Assembly (NCBI GenBank): GCA_964581505.1
Contig: CAZOOR010000033.1
Coordinates: forward strand, 1-27,497
Length of the DNA: 27,497 nucleotides
Source of the DNA: CAZOOR01 sp964581505
GTDB lineage: Bacteria; Bacteroidota; Ignavibacteria; Kapaibacteriales; UBA2268
Reading direction: 5' to 3'
Both the position numbers and the translations under genes were made by a program. Below the pieces are notes generated by a model. That model did not search any database, was not told where the DNA came from, and was given only the letters and a program-made list of their open reading frames with translations. The first letter of the stretch is position 1; each line of letters starts with the position of its first letter. Below, one piece after another: positions 17,114 through 25,258 of the stretch.

Positions 17114-19738
17114 ATGAGAAAAATATTATTACTAACTTTGATTATCGCTTGCTTACCGATAGTCTCGTATTCACAGAGTAGTGAAATCGAAAAATATTTA
17201 CATCTGAACAGAGAGAATGAAGAACAATTTAGACGCGAACGTGAACAATGGTTAGATGAAATGCACAAGACGCCCCCCGAAATGGATTGGCATATTATTG
17301 AAAGTGCTAATCATCTTGCAAGAATTGAAAAGCATAAGTTAATGCTAAATAAATATCTTGCGGAAGGCAAACATTCCAAAGATATGATGCTTGAAACAAT
17401 AATAGGCAATAGCGGCTTGCGAGGTGAATGGATTGAGAAAGGTAGTAATAATTTGGCTGGAAGAATCCATACTGCTGATATTGATTTTGAAAATAAATTG
17501 ATTTATACTGCTTCTTCGGGTGGTAATATCTGGCGGGGCAGTCTCGCCGGTAAGGATTGGACATGCCTGAATAACGGTATGCAAATTAAAGGCATTGTGT
17601 ATATCAAAGTATTGAAATTAGGCAGAAAGAAAAGGATTATTGTTGTAGGCGGTGCGCCGGCGAATGTTTGGTACACTGACGATGAAGGCTTGCATTGGAA
17701 CACTGCCAAAGGCTTGGATAAACCGCACAAGTGGGGCAGAATGCAACGTGGAGTATGGGTTTTAGGCAAGGAGACTATGTACATTCTTACAACGGAGTGG
17801 GATTATAAATTAAGAAGAGGAATTGTTGCAGTCTATCGTTCCGATAATTATGCAAGTAGTTTCAAACCTGTAATGAAATACAAACTACCGACCGGATACT
17901 GCGATATATGGGCGCCCGAATATCACTATGCCGGTGTATTTTTGGTGCATAAGGATACTTTATCTAAAATTGAGGACGGAAAAATAACTAAACTCGGTGG
18001 AATAAAACTTAATCATTCTTATTCATCAATCAAACGTACAATTCTCCGTGGCTCGGTTATTAATAATAAAGTAATTCTGACAATGCTACATACTTCAAAG
18101 AGCAAAGGCGAATCCTATGCCTATCGAACTAATAATTTCAAAATATGGTATCAACTCGGCACAGCCCCGACAGGTACATTTATGAATAATAGTTTTAATG
18201 TCTCATATAGTGATACTTCTCTACTTTTTGTTGGTCAGATGGAAGTGTTTCGCAGTGAAGATAATGGTGCAACTTGGAAGGTAGTGAATAAATGGGGACA
18301 TTACTATGGCAAACCGAAAAGCAAATTGCATGCCGATATTCCGGGAATTATTGTTTTCAAATCACCGCAGAATGACGAAATGTTTCTAATCGGTACGGAC
18401 GGTGGACTGTATATTTCAAAAGACGGATTGAAAACAGTTGAGAATATTTCTATGCAGGGATTGAACGTTAGCCAATATTATAGCGGTTATACCTATAGGA
18501 AAGCCGACAGTATATACTTTTTGGGAAGTCAAGACCAAGGTTTTCAGCGTACACTCAACGATATTAAAGGGAAACCGGCAAATTTCGTACAAACGATAAG
18601 CGGCGATTACGGACATCTTTCGTCTTCAGATGGTGGTGTTCATCTTTGGTCTGTCTATCCGAGTTTTGTAATGCTCTATGAAAATGCACAGCAAAAGAAA
18701 CACAAAACCCACACTTGGAGTTTTAAGAAAGTTTTAAAAAATTGGCTGTGGTTACCCCCTATTGTTCCTGACTTAGATGAACCGAAGACAGCATATCTGG
18801 TTAGCGGAACAAAAATAAGTTCCAATAATAATGCCAACCGTATATGGCGTGTAAAACTTGTCGGCAAGAGATTAGTTTACGATTCATTGGACTTTAATTT
18901 TTCGGAAAAGAAAAAAGGACGCAAACCGACTGCTATGGCAATTTCTCCTTTGTCCCATCAATTTTTCTATGCTCTCACAAATGACGGCAAGTTCTTTATG
19001 ACAAGCGACAAGGGTAAGCATTGGACGATGAACGAAGTATTCAAAGGTCCCGGCGGACATTATTTCTATGGTAATTCCGTAGTCGCTTCGGAGGAAAAAT
19101 TCGGCAGAGTTTACGTTGCCGGTAATGCCTATTCAACGCCCGGTGCATATATGAGTGATGACCATGGAAAATCTTGGACACCAATTGATAGTGGTTTACC
19201 TAAAACATTGATTTATAGAATTGCCGTTACGCCCGATGATAAGTTTATTTTTGCCGCAACGGGAGCAGGTTCTTATGTATATATTGCAGATGAAGGCAGA
19301 TGGTACGATATGTCTGCACCGGAATCTCCTGACCAAACATTTTGGTCTGTTGAATATGTGCCACACAGGAAATTAGTTCGTTTTGTTACTTATGGACGCG
19401 GTGCATGGGATTTTCAAATTGATAAATTCACATCATCGGTTAAGGAAGAAAACGTAGCGGCACTCAGCGCACAATTATCCGTTTATCCCAATCCGATTAA
19501 TATGAGCGGGAGAATAAAAATCAAACTAAATAAAGCCGTAAACGGTGAGTTATTACTCTATGATTTGGACGGTAAAATTGTTAAGCAGATATATTCGGGT
19601 AATATTGCCGGAGGAGAAACGGAATTTGACTTTAATCCATATATTGATAATGAACAAAAAATGCCCGCCGGTGTGTATATGTTATTTCTGCTTGCAGACG
19701 GCGTAGCCAATTATACAAAAATAATTATAGGCGATTAG
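17114..19738 (+). CDS. T9SS-secreted BNR/VPS10-like beta-propeller protein
   Basis: The 874-aa protein begins MRKILLLTLIIACLPIVSYSQ, a Sec signal. Upstream TTG (17084) and ATG (17099) starts give poorer signals, and GGGGAA before ATG 17114 supports this choice. The body (about 90-770) has repeated Asp-box-like motifs, TDDEGLHW, SEDNGATW (381-388), SDKGKHW and SDDHGKSW, characteristic of BNR/sortilin-type propellers. The last 90 residues, from LSVYPNP at about 788 through AGVYMLFLLADG to KIIIGD, form a type A T9SS C-terminal sorting domain, so it should be exported and anchored or released at the cell surface. A weak -7-like TATGTTTA lies at 17073-17080. The ligand or substrate is unknown. Confidence 0.9.
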   Translation: MRKILLLTLIIACLPIVSYSQSSEIEKYLHLNRENEEQFRREREQWLDEMHKTPPEMDWHIIESANHLARIEKHKLMLNKYLAEGKHSKDMMLETIIGNSGLRGEWIEKGSNNLAGRIHTADIDFENKLIYTASSGGNIWRGSLAGKDWTCLNNGMQIKGIVYIKVLKLGRKKRIIVVGGAPANVWYTDDEGLHWNTAKGLDKPHKWGRMQRGVWVLGKETMYILTTEWDYKLRRGIVAVYRSDNYASSFKPVMKYKLPTGYCDIWAPEYHYAGVFLVHKDTLSKIEDGKITKLGGIKLNHSYSSIKRTILRGSVINNKVILTMLHTSKSKGESYAYRTNNFKIWYQLGTAPTGTFMNNSFNVSYSDTSLLFVGQMEVFRSEDNGATWKVVNKWGHYYGKPKSKLHADIPGIIVFKSPQNDEMFLIGTDGGLYISKDGLKTVENISMQGLNVSQYYSGYTYRKADSIYFLGSQDQGFQRTLNDIKGKPANFVQTISGDYGHLSSSDGGVHLWSVYPSFVMLYENAQQKKHKTHTWSFKKVLKNWLWLPPIVPDLDEPKTAYLVSGTKISSNNNANRIWRVKLVGKRLVYDSLDFNFSEKKKGRKPTAMAISPLSHQFFYALTNDGKFFMTSDKGKHWTMNEVFKGPGGHYFYGNSVVASEEKFGRVYVAGNAYSTPGAYMSDDHGKSWTPIDSGLPKTLIYRIAVTPDDKFIFAATGAGSYVYIADEGRWYDMSAPESPDQTFWSVEYVPHRKLVRFVTYGRGAWDFQIDKFTSSVKEENVAALSAQLSVYPNPINMSGRIKIKLNKAVNGELLLYDLDGKIVKQIYSGNIAGGETEFDFNPYIDNEQKMPAGVYMLFLLADGVANYTKIIIGD

Positions 19739-19946
19739 TTCGAGCTTGTAGGATTTAACTATAAAATGTTGAAGTTATTACTATCGGCTTAGCTGATGAT
19801 GCCTTTATTACTTTTCTATGACAATTGGAAGAAAAATAATTACCACCGAAAATAATGATTAGTTAATAATGCAAATGCTTATTCGTTACCTGAATAATGA
19901 ATACTCGAGAAAATAATAATAATCGGAAAGAACTGATATAAAGAAA

Positions 19947-20420
19947 ATGGAAGTAAAAGACAGAGTAAAGAAAACAATTGCAAAAAACAGGCGGCTTCGC
20001 CACGATTTTGAAATATTAAAAACAATTGAAGCGGGAATTGTGCTACAAGGGACGGAGGTCAAGTCTTTGCGAGAGGGCAAAGCCTCGCTTCAAGATGCCT
20101 ACGCCTATTTCCCTAATAAAGATAATGAGGAACTTGTCCTGATTAACCTGCATATTCCTCCCTACAAGCAAGGAAATATCAATAATCACGAACCTACCAG
20201 AACACGCAAACTTCTGGTACATCACAAGGAAGCCGTGAAGCTACGTACGGCAATACAGGAAAAAGGCTATACGCTAATGCCATATTCGTTGTACTTTTCC
20301 GGTCGTTATGTCAAAGTAGAATTATGCGTAGTAAGAGCTAAGAAAAAATATGATAAGCGCGAAACAGTAAAGGAACGCGACAGCGAAAGAAATATTCAAC
20401 GTAATTTTAGATATAGATAA
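19947..20420 (+). CDS. smpB: SsrA-binding protein SmpB
   Basis: SmpB binds tmRNA and delivers it to stalled ribosomes in trans-translation. The 157-aa protein has the family features in order: KNRRLRHDFEILKTIEAGI at the N terminus, LQGTEVKSLREGKASLQDAY (in short, GTEVKSLR), the HIPPYKQGN segment, TRKLLVHHKE, and a basic C-terminal tail (RAKKKYDKRE) that in known structures becomes helical in the decoding centre. Length is normal. The 208-nt gap before it shows nothing definite. It converges on the LysE-family gene with 2 nt between the stops. Confidence 0.97.
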   Translation: MEVKDRVKKTIAKNRRLRHDFEILKTIEAGIVLQGTEVKSLREGKASLQDAYAYFPNKDNEELVLINLHIPPYKQGNINNHEPTRTRKLLVHHKEAVKLRTAIQEKGYTLMPYSLYFSGRYVKVELCVVRAKKKYDKRETVKERDSERNIQRNFRYR

Positions 20421-20422
20421 AA

Positions 20423-21136
20423 TTAGAATGCAAATAGAATGTGTAGGATTTGTCCCCAATTCGTAAATGCAATAACGCGATAGCCCAATAGAGTACCGAA
20501 ACCGATTAGAGTTAAGCCTGCAAATTTTTTGATTTTGAAAATCATATTTTCGGACATACGCGGTTTGTAGAACACAATTACTTTAACGAGAATATAAAGC
20601 CATAAGAAAGTACCGACTCCAAATCCCAAAGCATAAATGGTTCGTCCGATAATCGAACTGTCAATAAATGCCCATTTTTGCAGTAGGACTGCAACATAAG
20701 AGATTGAACCGAGAAATGTAGGATTGGCAATATTAGCCAATGCAACGGCAAAACCAAGTAGGAAAGGACCTCGGTGCTTTAGATATTCAATGAATGAATA
20801 AGTTTTGGCTTTCTTGTTGTCATTATTTTCTTCGCCTTTGCTCTTGCGCAATAAAATACCATAAGCAACAATGGCGGCAACAACAACAATTTGAATAAGA
20901 AGAACCCCTATAGGATATTTCTCGGCAAAATTATCCAGCAAAGAAATTATTGCAGAGGTAGCAAATACGGTGAGGAATGCAAAAATGAAATCCATCACGG
21001 TAGTACCGAGCGCCGCAAGTAGTGCAGGCTTCTTGCCTTTGTCAAGCACCAACTTGATAGCAGTAACACCAACCGGACCCGGCGGCATAGCTAAAACAAA
21101 CCCTGCAATGACTCCGGCAACTAATGATATTAACAT
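20423..21136 (-). CDS. LysE/RhtB-family exporter
   Basis: The 237-aa integral membrane protein has about six hydrophobic segments and the LysE-family N-terminal signature AMPPGPVGV near residue 18, followed by GKKPALLAALGTTVMDFIFA. The family exports amino acids or other small solutes from the cytosol, but the substrate cannot be read from sequence. A 20-nt perfect inverted repeat and a candidate minus-strand -7 box lie in the divergent region shared with hemA. Confidence 0.88.
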   Translation of the reverse strand: MLISLVAGVIAGFVLAMPPGPVGVTAIKLVLDKGKKPALLAALGTTVMDFIFAFLTVFATSAIISLLDNFAEKYPIGVLLIQIVVVAAIVAYGILLRKSKGEENNDNKKAKTYSFIEYLKHRGPFLLGFAVALANIANPTFLGSISYVAVLLQKWAFIDSSIIGRTIYALGFGVGTFLWLYILVKVIVFYKPRMSENMIFKIKKFAGLTLIGFGTLLGYRVIAFTNWGQILHILFAF

Positions 21137-21226
21137 ATTTCTATACTCGGACTATTTGTAACAAACTTCAATAAAACACCAAAATTTATAATACATTAAT
21201 CATACATTCTTTTTGATTTTCAAAAA

Positions 21227-21246
21227 GTGTGTAATTTCTTACACAC
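21227..21246. promoter_or_regulatory. perfect 8-4-8 inverted repeat, candidate operator
   Basis: GTGTGTAA-TTTC-TTACACAC is an exact palindrome with a 4-nt spacer in the 237-nt region between the divergent lysE-family gene and hemA. There is no T-run on either strand, so it is not a typical terminator. Its geometry resembles an operator for a dimeric helix-turn-helix regulator. It sits downstream of the candidate minus-strand -7 box and about 100 nt upstream of the hemA one. Confidence 0.55.
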
Positions 21247-21274
21247 CTAAACTACGAAACACAAGCAAATAAAC

Positions 21275-21282
21275 CAAAAATA
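21275..21282 (-). promoter_or_regulatory. candidate -7 box (TATTTTTG) for the LysE-family gene
   Basis: The minus strand reads TATTTTTG, matching TAnnTTTG, about 140 nt upstream of the start codon. No clear -33 element was found. Confidence 0.25.
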
Positions 21283-21345
21283 ATTTATATTCAGTTCATT
21301 ATTTATTCATAAATAATTCATTTTTCTCAATTCATTTTCTTGCTG

Positions 21346-21353
21346 TATATTTG
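21346..21353 (+). promoter_or_regulatory. candidate -7 box (TATATTTG) for hemA
   Basis: TATATTTG matches TAnnTTTG 20 nt before the hemA ATG, implying a very short leader. AAGGAAGG follows and could serve ribosome binding. Confidence 0.45.
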
Positions 21354-21373
21354 TAAGGAAGGTAAATGAGGAT

Positions 21374-22576
21374 ATGAAAAAAAACAATCTAATAATATCG
21401 GTTATTGGTAGCAATCACCACACGGCAACGATTGAAGACAGGGAATTGTTGGAAATCGACAAGAAAGATATTAAACATTCATTGAACAGTATCATTAGTA
21501 ATGATGCGGTCGAGAGTGTATTAATATTAAAAACCTGCAATAGGCTTGAATATTATTTATTAATCTCGAGGGACAAAGAACCCTTTGATATAATCAGCAC
21601 ATTTTACAAACAGGAACGTGGCATTGATATTGAGAATAAGCGTGATGTATTCTATATATATAATGGTGCGGAAGCAACCCGTCATTTGTTCCGAGTAATT
21701 TCGGGGCTGGATTCGTTGGTAGTCGGTGAATATCAAATTCAGGGACAGGTGCGTGATGCCTATTCAATTGCTTGCGATGTCAAAACAATGGATAGTGTAC
21801 TGCATAAACTTTTTCATGCGGCGTTCCGATGCGGTAAAGCCGTTAGGAGCAAAACATCGCTCGGCGAGGGCAAGCAATCGGTCAGCGGTGTGGCATCAGG
21901 TCTTTTCCTCGAAAACTGCAATCCAAAGGATAATGTTACAATAATAGGTGTAAATGAAAACACGCGGATAATAGCATCGGAACTAAAATCCGCAGGATTC
22001 AAAAATCTCACTTTCATAAACCGTACGCTCTACAAAGCGGAGATAATGGCAGAAGAATATGGTGGCGAGGCTTATCCCCTTGACAAAATAATGTATATAC
22101 TATCGAATACCGATGCCGTATATTCCTGTACCGGAGCGCCGAATTATATTGTAAATTCACAAATGTTGCATAGCTTGGCAAAGAGAAATATCGGACCAAA
22201 ATTAATAATTGATATGGCTGTGCCACGCGATTTTAATACAAGCGGATTGCCGGAGCATATTAAAACCTTCGATATTGGAGATTTAAAAGAATATCTTTCC
22301 AAACAAAGCGAAAAGAAAGCAAAAGATTTCCCAAAAGCCGAAAAAATTATTGAGGACGAAGTAAAAGTATTTTCGGCTTGGACTGAATTTAGCGGTAGTG
22401 AATTGCTCGAACCGTTTGCAGAAAAGTTTGAAATTACTCGTCTTCAAATAATGGACGAATTCGCTTCTCGCTTTGCGGCAAAGGATATGGAACTCGTGGA
22501 TAAACTTACAAAAAGAATGCTTCACAGACTACAAGCAACCTTTATTAATGCACTGAAGAAAAAAAATCAAGAATAG
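21374..22576 (+). CDS. hemA: glutamyl-tRNA reductase HemA
   Basis: HemA reduces Glu-tRNA(Glu) to glutamate-1-semialdehyde, the first step of the C5 tetrapyrrole pathway. The 400-aa protein has GSNHHTATIEDREL (12-25), the nucleophilic cysteine C55 in TCNRLEY, GLDSLVVGEYQIQGQV, and HKLFHAAFRCGKAVRS. The NADPH-binding loop reads IIGVNENTRIIA where IIGAGE-type sequence is expected, so the second glycine is Asn, an odd feature. The C-terminal dimerisation helices are complete. No other hem gene adjoins it. The cognate tRNA-Glu is encoded about 11 kb away on the other strand. Confidence 0.95.
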   Translation: MKKNNLIISVIGSNHHTATIEDRELLEIDKKDIKHSLNSIISNDAVESVLILKTCNRLEYYLLISRDKEPFDIISTFYKQERGIDIENKRDVFYIYNGAEATRHLFRVISGLDSLVVGEYQIQGQVRDAYSIACDVKTMDSVLHKLFHAAFRCGKAVRSKTSLGEGKQSVSGVASGLFLENCNPKDNVTIIGVNENTRIIASELKSAGFKNLTFINRTLYKAEIMAEEYGGEAYPLDKIMYILSNTDAVYSCTGAPNYIVNSQMLHSLAKRNIGPKLIIDMAVPRDFNTSGLPEHIKTFDIGDLKEYLSKQSEKKAKDFPKAEKIIEDEVKVFSAWTEFSGSELLEPFAEKFEITRLQIMDEFASRFAAKDMELVDKLTKRMLHRLQATFINALKKKNQE

Positions 22577-22653
22577 ATGTAACATTTTTTTAACATCATC
22601 ATTTCTAACCATACACAAGTAGTTGTATGTTTAACAATATTATAGGTGTTTCA

Positions 22654-24681
22654 ATGAAAACATTATCAAAAAAAGGCATTATGGCATTATTATTTGTTAT
22701 TTTATTTGGTGCCTTAATTAATTCTTGCGATGATTCTAAACCATTAGGTCCGGACTTACCGAAACCGACATCGGTAAAGGGCGTTCTGCAAAATGAATAC
22801 GGTGAAGCAATTCCCAATGCTACGATGGAAATCATAAAGACTTCCAACGCAAAAGTCTCCATACAGGAGAACAAGGTTATTCTTGTCGATACAACAGATG
22901 AGAACGGTAATTATGAGTTCAAGCAAATCAGCGGTAATTTTGCCAATTTAATTCTAAGAGTTCAGCATCCGGACTTAAAACCATTCCAAATAAACTTGGC
23001 AAAATTTGTTAAAGGCAAGGACAAAGGCAATGCTAATGTTGATGTACAATGCAAAGATGACTGTTGCGGCAAGATTGTATTCAAAGTATTAGGCGGTGAT
23101 TCAACAAGTGTTTCGGGTGCAATTATTAAGATCTACCAAAGGAACACATACAAAAGAAAAGCATTGACGGATAAAGATGGTATGCACACATTCGAGAAAG
23201 TTTGCGAAGGTACATATTGGGCACGCATTTTCAAAAAAGGATATAAAGTCCAAAATGTCAGTGATATTAAGGTAAAAGGTTGTGATGAAAAAGATAAAGT
23301 CGAACTTACTGTTTTTCTTAAAAAAGAAGGCGCTGATATTAAGAAGTGCAAAGGCTCTATCAAGGTTATTGTAAAGGATAAGGAAACAGGTAAAACTCTG
23401 AATAAGGCAATGGTTAAATTATTCCATAACGGAAGATATTATGGAAAAGATTATACCAACAGAGGTTATGTCAATTTTACAGATATGTGTGAAGGCGGAT
23501 ACAAAATAGTAGCAGGTTACAAAGGCTATAACAATGGTGAAGCAAATATTACACTGAAAAAGAACGAAAATAAAGAAGTTACAATAGAACTTGAAAAGAA
23601 CAAATGCTGCGAAGGCAAAATGGATATTCAAGTAATTGATGAAAATAAGAAGCCACTTCAATATGTTCTTGTTCAATTAATGCAAAATCAAGATAAAATT
23701 ATGCAGGGATTTACCGATAAAAACGGGAAAATCTTGCTCAGTAATATCTGTAAAGGCAAATATTACGTATATTTCGAGAAAACCGGATATGAGGCATTTA
23801 AAATCACAAAAGAAATGCCTTGTAACGAAACACTTCAAATTGTCGAAACAATGAATAAATCAAAAGCTGACAGCGGCAACAAACAAGTAACTATTTATGT
23901 TCGTGATAAAAATAAAAAAGCAATTGAAGGTGCAAAAGTTGAACTCTTTGTTGGCAATCAAACACCCAGAGGCAAAGCATCAACAGGTGCCAAAGGTTCT
24001 GTATCTTTCTCAAATCTTCGCGAAGGCAGTTATTTTGTAGTTGTTTCAAAAGATGGATATACTAAGGGTAGAAATAGTTTCTATTTATCATCAAATGACA
24101 AGCAAAAAGATGTATTTATTACTTTGCAGAAAAATGGAGAAGACAAGTGTCATAAAGGAGTAATTGAAATAGAAGTAACTGATAGAGACGGTAAATCTCT
24201 TCCTTATGTAGTCGCGTCAATATTTAAAGACGATGAATTAATTAATGCAAGTAAAACAAATAAAAACGGCTTTGTAACATTATATAAACTCTATAAAGGT
24301 GCTTATCAACTGAAACTTTCTAAGACCGGTTACAAAGAAGTTGTTTCAAAAGTTCAGATTGGCTGCGACCAAACTCTTAAAATCAAAAAGCAGATGAGAA
24401 AATTGACAGATAAAGATTCCTGCTTTACAGCTTCTATGAAAATTCTTGTTAAAGATAAGAACAAAAACAGTATTGCAAATGCAAGAATATTTGTTTTTCT
24501 AGATGGAACTATGTATGCTAAAGGTGTAACAAATAAAGGTGGATACTGGTTACAAGAATCTTTACAATCACCGGCAAAATATATAGTGAAAATTGTCAAA
24601 CAAGGCTATAAAGATGCTCGTTTCGAGATGGTTTACGATAAATGTAAAAAACTATACAAGACTGTAGTTATAAAAAAATAA
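22654..24681 (+). CDS. lipoprotein of seven tandem carboxypeptidase-regulatory/PEGA-like domains with patterned cysteines
   Basis: The 675-aa protein from ATG 22654 (GGTG just upstream; an upstream ATG at 22627 gives a worse signal) has a lipobox LINSC with Cys25. The rest is seven beta-sandwich-like repeats starting near residues 41, 139, 233, 320, 411, 501 and 593, so the period is 87-94 aa after the first. Each has an opening beta strand (KVIVKD, IQVIDE, IYVRDK), a TDKDG- or TNKG-type turn, an EGxY/KGxY strand and a KKGYK/KTGYE turn, as in CarboxypepD_reg/PEGA modules. Cys recur at fixed places: at repeat junctions (DDCC, KKC, KCC, DKC, DSC), in VCEGTY/MCEGGY/ICKGKY, and in GCDEK/PCNET/GCDQT. 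It is probably a rod-like surface protein. Function is unknown. Confidence 0.88.
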   Translation: MKTLSKKGIMALLFVILFGALINSCDDSKPLGPDLPKPTSVKGVLQNEYGEAIPNATMEIIKTSNAKVSIQENKVILVDTTDENGNYEFKQISGNFANLILRVQHPDLKPFQINLAKFVKGKDKGNANVDVQCKDDCCGKIVFKVLGGDSTSVSGAIIKIYQRNTYKRKALTDKDGMHTFEKVCEGTYWARIFKKGYKVQNVSDIKVKGCDEKDKVELTVFLKKEGADIKKCKGSIKVIVKDKETGKTLNKAMVKLFHNGRYYGKDYTNRGYVNFTDMCEGGYKIVAGYKGYNNGEANITLKKNENKEVTIELEKNKCCEGKMDIQVIDENKKPLQYVLVQLMQNQDKIMQGFTDKNGKILLSNICKGKYYVYFEKTGYEAFKITKEMPCNETLQIVETMNKSKADSGNKQVTIYVRDKNKKAIEGAKVELFVGNQTPRGKASTGAKGSVSFSNLREGSYFVVVSKDGYTKGRNSFYLSSNDKQKDVFITLQKNGEDKCHKGVIEIEVTDRDGKSLPYVVASIFKDDELINASKTNKNGFVTLYKLYKGAYQLKLSKTGYKEVVSKVQIGCDQTLKIKKQMRKLTDKDSCFTASMKILVKDKNKNSIANARIFVFLDGTMYAKGVTNKGGYWLQESLQSPAKYIVKIVKQGYKDARFEMVYDKCKKLYKTVVIKK

Positions 24682-24717
24682 CACCTAGTACATTCTTTTT
24701 TTATTTGGTGTGAGACA

Positions 24718-24749
24718 GGGTTGTAGTTTGTTACTACAACCCTTTTTTT
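24718..24749 (+). terminator. strong rho-independent terminator after the seven-repeat lipoprotein gene
   Basis: GGGTTGTAG (24718-24726) pairs perfectly with CTACAACCC (24734-24742) around a 7-nt loop and is followed by seven T. It lies 36 nt after the stop codon and marks the boundary between core-like sequence and the accessory end of the window. Confidence 0.93.
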
Positions 24750-24814
24750 AAAAAAAATATGAGACTGTAAACTGAACTCTGTCCAAAAAGTATCCATTAG
24801 TAATCAGGTCATAG

Positions 24815-25018
24815 CGAAATAACTGGTTATGTCTATCGACATATTTTGATTATACACCGGAAATAAGAAAGATAATCTATACGACCAACACAGTAGAAGG
24901 CTTTCACCGCCAGATACGCAAAGTAACGAAAACCAAGGGACCATTTCCTGCAATATGCACTAACCTATATCAAACGCAATTAAATAAAGAAGCATCAATA
25001 TGCAAATTAATTGTGTAA
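24815..25018 (+). pseudogene. IS256-family (mutator-type) transposase fragment
   Basis: One frame reads LSTYFDYTPEIRKII, then YTTNTVEGFHRQIRKVTKTK, the highly conserved C-terminal block of IS256-family transposases. The similarity fades after KGPF, and the frame ends at TAA 25016-25018. In-frame stop TAG at 24812-24814 bounds it upstream. Only a small part of the usual ~400-aa protein is present, so it is a dead remnant. GAGACTGTAAACTGAACTCTGTCC at about 24762-24785 (read here as two short pieces) could be a relic of a terminal repeat, but no matching right end was found. Confidence 0.75.
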
Positions 25019-25082
25019 AATTTGTTATAATTTATTATATTGCATTTTTATAGGTGTAGGGAGAGAATTATCTACGCTCATT

Positions 25083-25193
25083 CTGTCCCAATGTTTTGGG
25101 CAAAGCGATGAGTTCGCTATGCGAACTCTGCCCAACATAAGCTCAACTAAATAATCTGGGATTAATTCGCTTAGCCCAGAACATTACCCACAA
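25083..25193. repeat. hairpin-rich boundary element upstream of the SDH_sah gene
   Basis: A 19-nt arm AATGTTTTGGGCAAAGCGA (25090-25108) is the near-exact inverse of 25167-25185 (17 of 19 Watson-Crick, plus one G-T). Between them lies a perfect hairpin GAGTTCGC-TAT-GCGAACTC (25110-25128). TTGGGCA (25096-25102) can instead pair with TGCCCAA (25129-25135), so two folds compete. The right arm is part of the 30-nt direct repeat. The rest of the 24682-25258 gap holds the terminator, the transposase remnant and AT-rich sequence. Confidence 0.7.
25164..25193 (+). repeat. direct repeat copy 1 (30 nt)
   Basis: It starts AATTCGCTTAGCCCAG and continues AACATTACCCACAA. It matches 26481-26510 at 29 of 30 positions, and a purine-rich stretch follows both copies. 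It lies 65 nt before the SDH_sah start codon. Confidence 0.9.
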
Positions 25194-25233
25194 GGTAAGA
25201 AAAGAGATTGCGAGCATAAAAGTTTAAAAGTAG

Positions 25234-25241
25234 TATCTTTG
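25234..25241 (+). promoter_or_regulatory. candidate -7 box (TATCTTTG) for the SDH_sah gene
   Basis: TATCTTTG fits TAnnTTTG and ends 17 nt before the ATG at 25259, implying a very short or nearly absent leader. TTG at 25208-25210 is a possible -33 element, although the 23-nt spacing is slightly long. Confidence 0.4.
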
Positions 25242-25258
25242 TATAAGAAATTATTATT

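Noticed and set aside
22609..22628. CATACA...TGTATG inverted repeat between hemA and the seven-repeat lipoprotein gene
   Set aside because: It is only a 6-bp stem with no T-run after it, as expected by chance in AT-rich sequence.
22654..24681. Tandem repeats considered as a CRISPR or DNA satellite
   Set aside because: The repeat exists at protein level with 87-94-aa periods and diverged DNA. No short identical repeats with regular spacers are present.
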